Made by a program: the position numbers and the translations under genes. The notes beneath the pieces are model-generated. The model had not been told where the DNA came from and made no database searches. It saw only the letters and a program-made list of their open reading frames with translations. From Selenomonadaceae bacterium (GTDB taxonomy: Bacteria > Bacillota > Negativicutes > Selenomonadales > Selenomonadaceae), in NCBI GenBank assembly GCA_017390245.1, contig JAFPCE010000094.1, positions 1 through 15,624 on the forward strand: a stretch of DNA of 15,624 nt. The letters run 5' to 3'. The first letter of the stretch is position 1; every line of letters starts with the position of its first letter. Positions 13,329-15,624 of this stretch are shown here, piece by piece.

Positions 13329-15242
13329 TTATTCTTTATCAAAGCCAAACTTCTTCAGATAACGATACAGTGTTACACGGCTCACATGCAGCAAATTTGC
13401 CATGCGGCTCACATTGCCGCCTGCAGTCTTCCAGGCCTTGACAAAGACCTCTTTGTTATCCTTCCAGCGGTAATCTGGCTTCATCTCACCTAAAAGGCTG
13501 ATGTGTTCTGGCAAAATCACATCTCCGGCTTTCTTAAAGAAAGCCTGCTCCAGCACACCCTGCAGCTGTTTAATATTGCCAGGCCATTCATAGGTCTCCA
13601 AAATCGCCACTGTTTCAGGTGCCAGCTGCTTTGGCTCCATCTGATGCAGCGCTGCCAGCTCGTTGATGATATGCTCACTGAGAGCCTTAATATCCTCACT
13701 GCGGTTTCTCAGTGGCGGAATGCGGATAACACTACGTGAAATAATATCATAAAGACCTCTTGGGAACAAATCCCTTTCAGTTAACCGCTTCAAATCACTG
13801 TCACAGGCACATATCACCCTGACATCAATAGGCCGCTGCACATTTTCTCCCACCCGGTTAGACTCACCGGTAGTCAAAGCGGCTGCCAGAGCCTCACCTA
13901 TGTTAGCAGGCAGTTTTTCAATTTCATCCATAAACAGAGTGCCGCCAGATGCCAGCTCCAGCTTGCCTGGATGGCTGATAGTATCACTAATGGCTACACC
14001 AAACAGCTCCTGTTCCAGAATTTCTGGTGTGGTATCACCACAATGAATAGTAATCAGCGGTCCGCCGCCACGCAGGCTGGCCTGATGAATGCCATGGGCC
14101 ATGCGCTGCTTGCCACTACCTGCCTCACCCTGGATAAGCACATGATTCTTATTTCTGGCTACCCGCTTGGCTTTAACCTTAATAGAAGAAAAGGCCTTGC
14201 CTATGGAAACCATAGATTCCAGGCTGTACTTGGCAGTAAAGCCTGCTGCATGGGCTACCAGAGCCCGCAAATCCTCTATTGGCATGGACACAGCCACTAC
14301 GCTGGTAACCTTATTGTCACTATCCCGCTCCAATGGCACTACAGTGGTAATATCCTCGTAAGTCTTGCTCTGGGTTATCCAGGTAACCTCCTGGTTATAG
14401 GATGCCACATCATTAAAGCCCTGGTAAATGGGCGTATGCTTGTAATTTAAAATAACATCATTTAAGTTTACTACCTTTTTGGATTTGCGTTTATCAGCGC
14501 CAATGCCTCTCAGACGCTGCATGCCCAGCTTGTTGGCATAACCTACATCGTCCCCTTCCAGAACATGGTAAACAGCAAATGGTGTTGCATCTAAAATAGC
14601 CTCATGCATCTTCAGCTTCATGCCCTGCTGCAGGTAGATTTCCAGTGATGTTCTGATATTAGCCAGCATAGCTAAAAGCACGTCTGGTGACAAATCATAC
14701 TTATCTACCACCACCATGGAAAGGATATAATGCAGATCATTGCCCAGCATTACAGGAGTAGAGCAGGCATCACTCTGGTGACAGTCCTTTACCCACATTT
14801 CCGGGCCAAACAGCCAGAAGGGGGCTTTATGCTCATAAGCCATGCTGATAGAGGATGTTCCGATGTCCTCTATGCCCACACGTACACCTTCAATTTCACC
14901 AGGAGTCATCTGATAAAATGGCATGGAATAGCTGCGCAGTACTACGCAGTCAGAATCTAAAAGCAAAACACTGATGCTGTACTTCTGCAGGAATTCCCTT
15001 ATCTCATAGGTAACCTTTTCCAGATATTTGATTACGGGACTGTGGAGCTTCTGCAGCTCAGCAAACTCCGCCTTATCTAAACGATGCTCTGTGGATATTT
15101 TTTCTGTATCAGCGTGATATTCCTGGCTCCGTTTCCAGGATTCAGCCACCCAGGGATGAACATTCAGATCAATCTGGCCATCCTCTAAAAATCTTGTATA
15201 GTAGCTCTCTAACTTTTCACGGCTACGAGGTTCTCTGATCAT
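13329..15242 (-). CDS. AcoR-like AAA+ regulator with Fis-type HTH, lacking the sigma54-contact GAFTGA motif
   Basis: This 637-residue regulator has an AcoR/DhaR-like N-terminus (H-P-W-V-A-E-S-W-K-R-S at 29-39, then a GAF-like region to about 200), a PAS-like segment (about 212-320), an AAA+ domain and a Fis-type helix-turn-helix (G-G-N-V-S-R-M-A-N-L-L at 608-618). Walker A is G-E-A-G-S-G-K (372-378) and Walker B G-G-T-L-F-M-D-E (433-440). After E-L-F-G (412-415) the expected GAFTGA loop is replaced by V-A-I-S-D-T-I-S, and the arginine-finger region reads F-P-R-G-L-Y-D instead of the usual F-R-x-D-L-Y-Y. It may therefore bind DNA and a ligand but not activate sigma54 polymerase. Ribosome binding site AAGGAAGGA. 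It heads the operon with trmB, 21 bases away. Confidence 0.9.
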   Translation of the reverse strand: MIREPRSREKLESYYTRFLEDGQIDLNVHPWVAESWKRSQEYHADTEKISTEHRLDKAEFAELQKLHSPVIKYLEKVTYEIREFLQKYSISVLLLDSDCVVLRSYSMPFYQMTPGEIEGVRVGIEDIGTSSISMAYEHKAPFWLFGPEMWVKDCHQSDACSTPVMLGNDLHYILSMVVVDKYDLSPDVLLAMLANIRTSLEIYLQQGMKLKMHEAILDATPFAVYHVLEGDDVGYANKLGMQRLRGIGADKRKSKKVVNLNDVILNYKHTPIYQGFNDVASYNQEVTWITQSKTYEDITTVVPLERDSDNKVTSVVAVSMPIEDLRALVAHAAGFTAKYSLESMVSIGKAFSSIKVKAKRVARNKNHVLIQGEAGSGKQRMAHGIHQASLRGGGPLITIHCGDTTPEILEQELFGVAISDTISHPGKLELASGGTLFMDEIEKLPANIGEALAAALTTGESNRVGENVQRPIDVRVICACDSDLKRLTERDLFPRGLYDIISRSVIRIPPLRNRSEDIKALSEHIINELAALHQMEPKQLAPETVAILETYEWPGNIKQLQGVLEQAFFKKAGDVILPEHISLLGEMKPDYRWKDNKEVFVKAWKTAGGNVSRMANLLHVSRVTLYRYLKKFGFDKE

Positions 15243-15255
15243 GAGCTTTCCTTCC

Positions 15256-15408
15256 TTTTCAGGTAAAAATCTTTTTTGCAGGCAAAATCTTTCTATTTTT
15301 TATCTCAATTATTGTACACAAAATTAAATACATACATTATCTATTTTATCACAGTAGCCATTCTGTGCAAACATTTTACCTGAAAACTTTACACTTTTTT
15401 GGCAAAAT
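15256..15408. repeat. Cluster of related operator-like sites upstream of the AAA+ regulator
   Basis: TTTTCAGGTAAAA (15256-15268) recurs exactly in inverted form as TTTTACCTGAAAA (15374-15386). Between and around them lie two palindromes of the same style, TTTTGCAGGCAAAA (15274-15287) and TTTTGGCAAAA (15397-15407). The common core is roughly CAGGYAAAA. The inverted copy lies just upstream of the candidate -35 box; the first two follow the promoter, in the leader. This looks like multi-site autoregulation by the downstream regulator, which is an inference. Confidence 0.5.
15343..15370 (-). promoter_or_regulatory. Candidate promoter of the regulator-trmB-ftsW operon
   Basis: On the minus strand TTGCAC (15365-15370) and TAAAAT (15343-15348) are separated by 16 bases, about 100 bases upstream of the regulator's ATG. 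It is a sigma70-type match of 4/6 and 5/6. No -24/-12 (sigma54) promoter was found. Confidence 0.45.
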
Positions 15409-15485
15409 ACAGCAAATTCTGTCAACGTAATACAATTTATATACAATTTCCCATGCTTGCAGAGGATACCTTAATCTCTGAGCAG

Positions 15486-15519
15486 AAAAAAATAGCGTAG
15501 CAGCCAAAACTGCTACGCT
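15486..15519 (-). terminator. Rho-independent terminator of the gene to the right
   Basis: AGCGTAGCAG (15494-15503) pairs perfectly with CTGCTACGCT (15510-15519) around a 6-base loop. In the minus direction it is followed by a run of seven U (15486-15492). It would end transcription arriving from the right edge and insulate the regulator's promoter. Confidence 0.88.
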
Positions 15520-15594
15520 TAAAAAATCTAAACTTTTTTAATCACACCATAGCATACAATTCTTAACAAGAATTATATATCTCAGCCCTTAAGC

Positions 15595-15624
15595 TTAATA
15601 GCTGTCACCATCATCGTCATCGTC
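15595..15624 (-). CDS. Probable 3' end of a gene with an acidic C-terminus (cut by the window edge)
   Basis: From the right edge, nine open minus-strand codons run to a TAA at 15595-15597 and would encode five Asp, then G-D-S-Y. The minus-strand terminator 75 bases further on supports a gene ending here. The alternating GAT/GAC codons suggest a short acidic tail. Nothing more can be said about the protein. Confidence 0.45.
   Translation of the reverse strand, partial: DDDDDGDSY

Larger units (their letters stand above)
15243..15485. other. Regulatory intergenic region upstream of the AAA+ regulator
   Basis: These AT-rich bases hold no credible gene on either strand. They contain the candidate promoter at 15343-15370 and the repeated sites listed separately. 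The stretch from 15409 to 15485 shows a TTGACA on the minus strand (near 15420) without a suitable -10, plus two TACAAT-like boxes on the plus strand; I could not assign these. Confidence 0.5.

Noticed and set aside
13971..14450. Plus-strand open frame opposite the AAA+ regulator
   Set aside because: The minus-strand frame encodes clear AAA+ motifs throughout; the antisense frame shows no domain or start signal.
15395..15415. Sigma54-type promoter (TTGGCA...GCA) upstream of the AAA+ regulator
   Set aside because: It lies on the plus strand, pointing away from the gene, and the GG-GC spacing is 9 instead of 10 bases.
1..15624. CRISPR array, intact insertion sequence or prophage
   Set aside because: No regularly spaced repeats, transposase, integrase or phage structural gene was seen; only the Rpn fragment hints at mobile DNA.

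Overview
This window looks like chromosomal DNA of an anaerobic Gram-negative-type Firmicute of the class Negativicutes (Selenomonas/Anaerovibrio-like). That is an inference from the gene mix: a Firmicutes-type SEDS protein, a NirJ1/NirJ2 (AhbC/AhbD-type) alternative haem pair, a YqeB-type molybdenum hydroxylase accessory protein, and a MetA with the acetyl-CoA-type active site. All genes except one (2214-2780) lie on the minus strand, so transcription runs mainly from the right end to the left.

Layout from left to right. Positions 1-2011: the start of a secreted protein cut by the window edge, metA (homoserine O-acetyltransferase), and a secreted protein of unknown function. Positions 2012-2836: a divergent promoter region, one plus-strand gene of unknown function, and a two-way terminator. 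Positions 2850-4522: a PHP-family phosphatase (histidinol-phosphatase type) and a Cof-type HAD phosphatase. Positions 4606-7416: a TetR-family regulator followed by two radical SAM/SPASM enzymes of the siroheme-dependent haem pathway (ahbC/nirJ1 and ahbD/nirJ2), with stop and start codons overlapping by one base. Positions 7417-8525: the promoter of that operon with small palindromes, a foldable element, a C-terminal remnant of an Rpn-type nuclease, and a full-length but broken kptA (RNA 2'-phosphotransferase) with two in-frame TAA codons. Positions 8526-8664: tRNA-Arg(ACG) with its terminator and a strong promoter. Positions 8674-15242: a tight seven-gene run reading leftwards: a sigma54-activator-like Fis-type regulator, trmB, an ftsW-like SEDS gene, pdxY, a TatD-associated-type radical SAM protein, yqeB, and a 119-residue unknown. 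Positions 15243-15624: a regulatory region with repeated operator-like sites, a terminator, and the probable 3' end of another minus-strand gene with an acidic tail.

How the genes fit together. The TetR-ahbC-ahbD unit would finish haem from the siroheme-derived intermediate, and its regulator carries a histidine-rich loop that could sense a metal or haem. The long operon mixes cell-wall synthesis, tRNA modification, vitamin B6 salvage and redox-enzyme maturation under one regulator-headed promoter. That regulator has kept its ATPase core but lacks the sigma54-contacting GAFTGA loop. I see no CRISPR array, intact insertion sequence or prophage. The best leads are the broken kptA/Rpn region beside the tRNA, the histidine-rich TetR of the haem operon, and the GAFTGA-less regulator with its repeated upstream sites.
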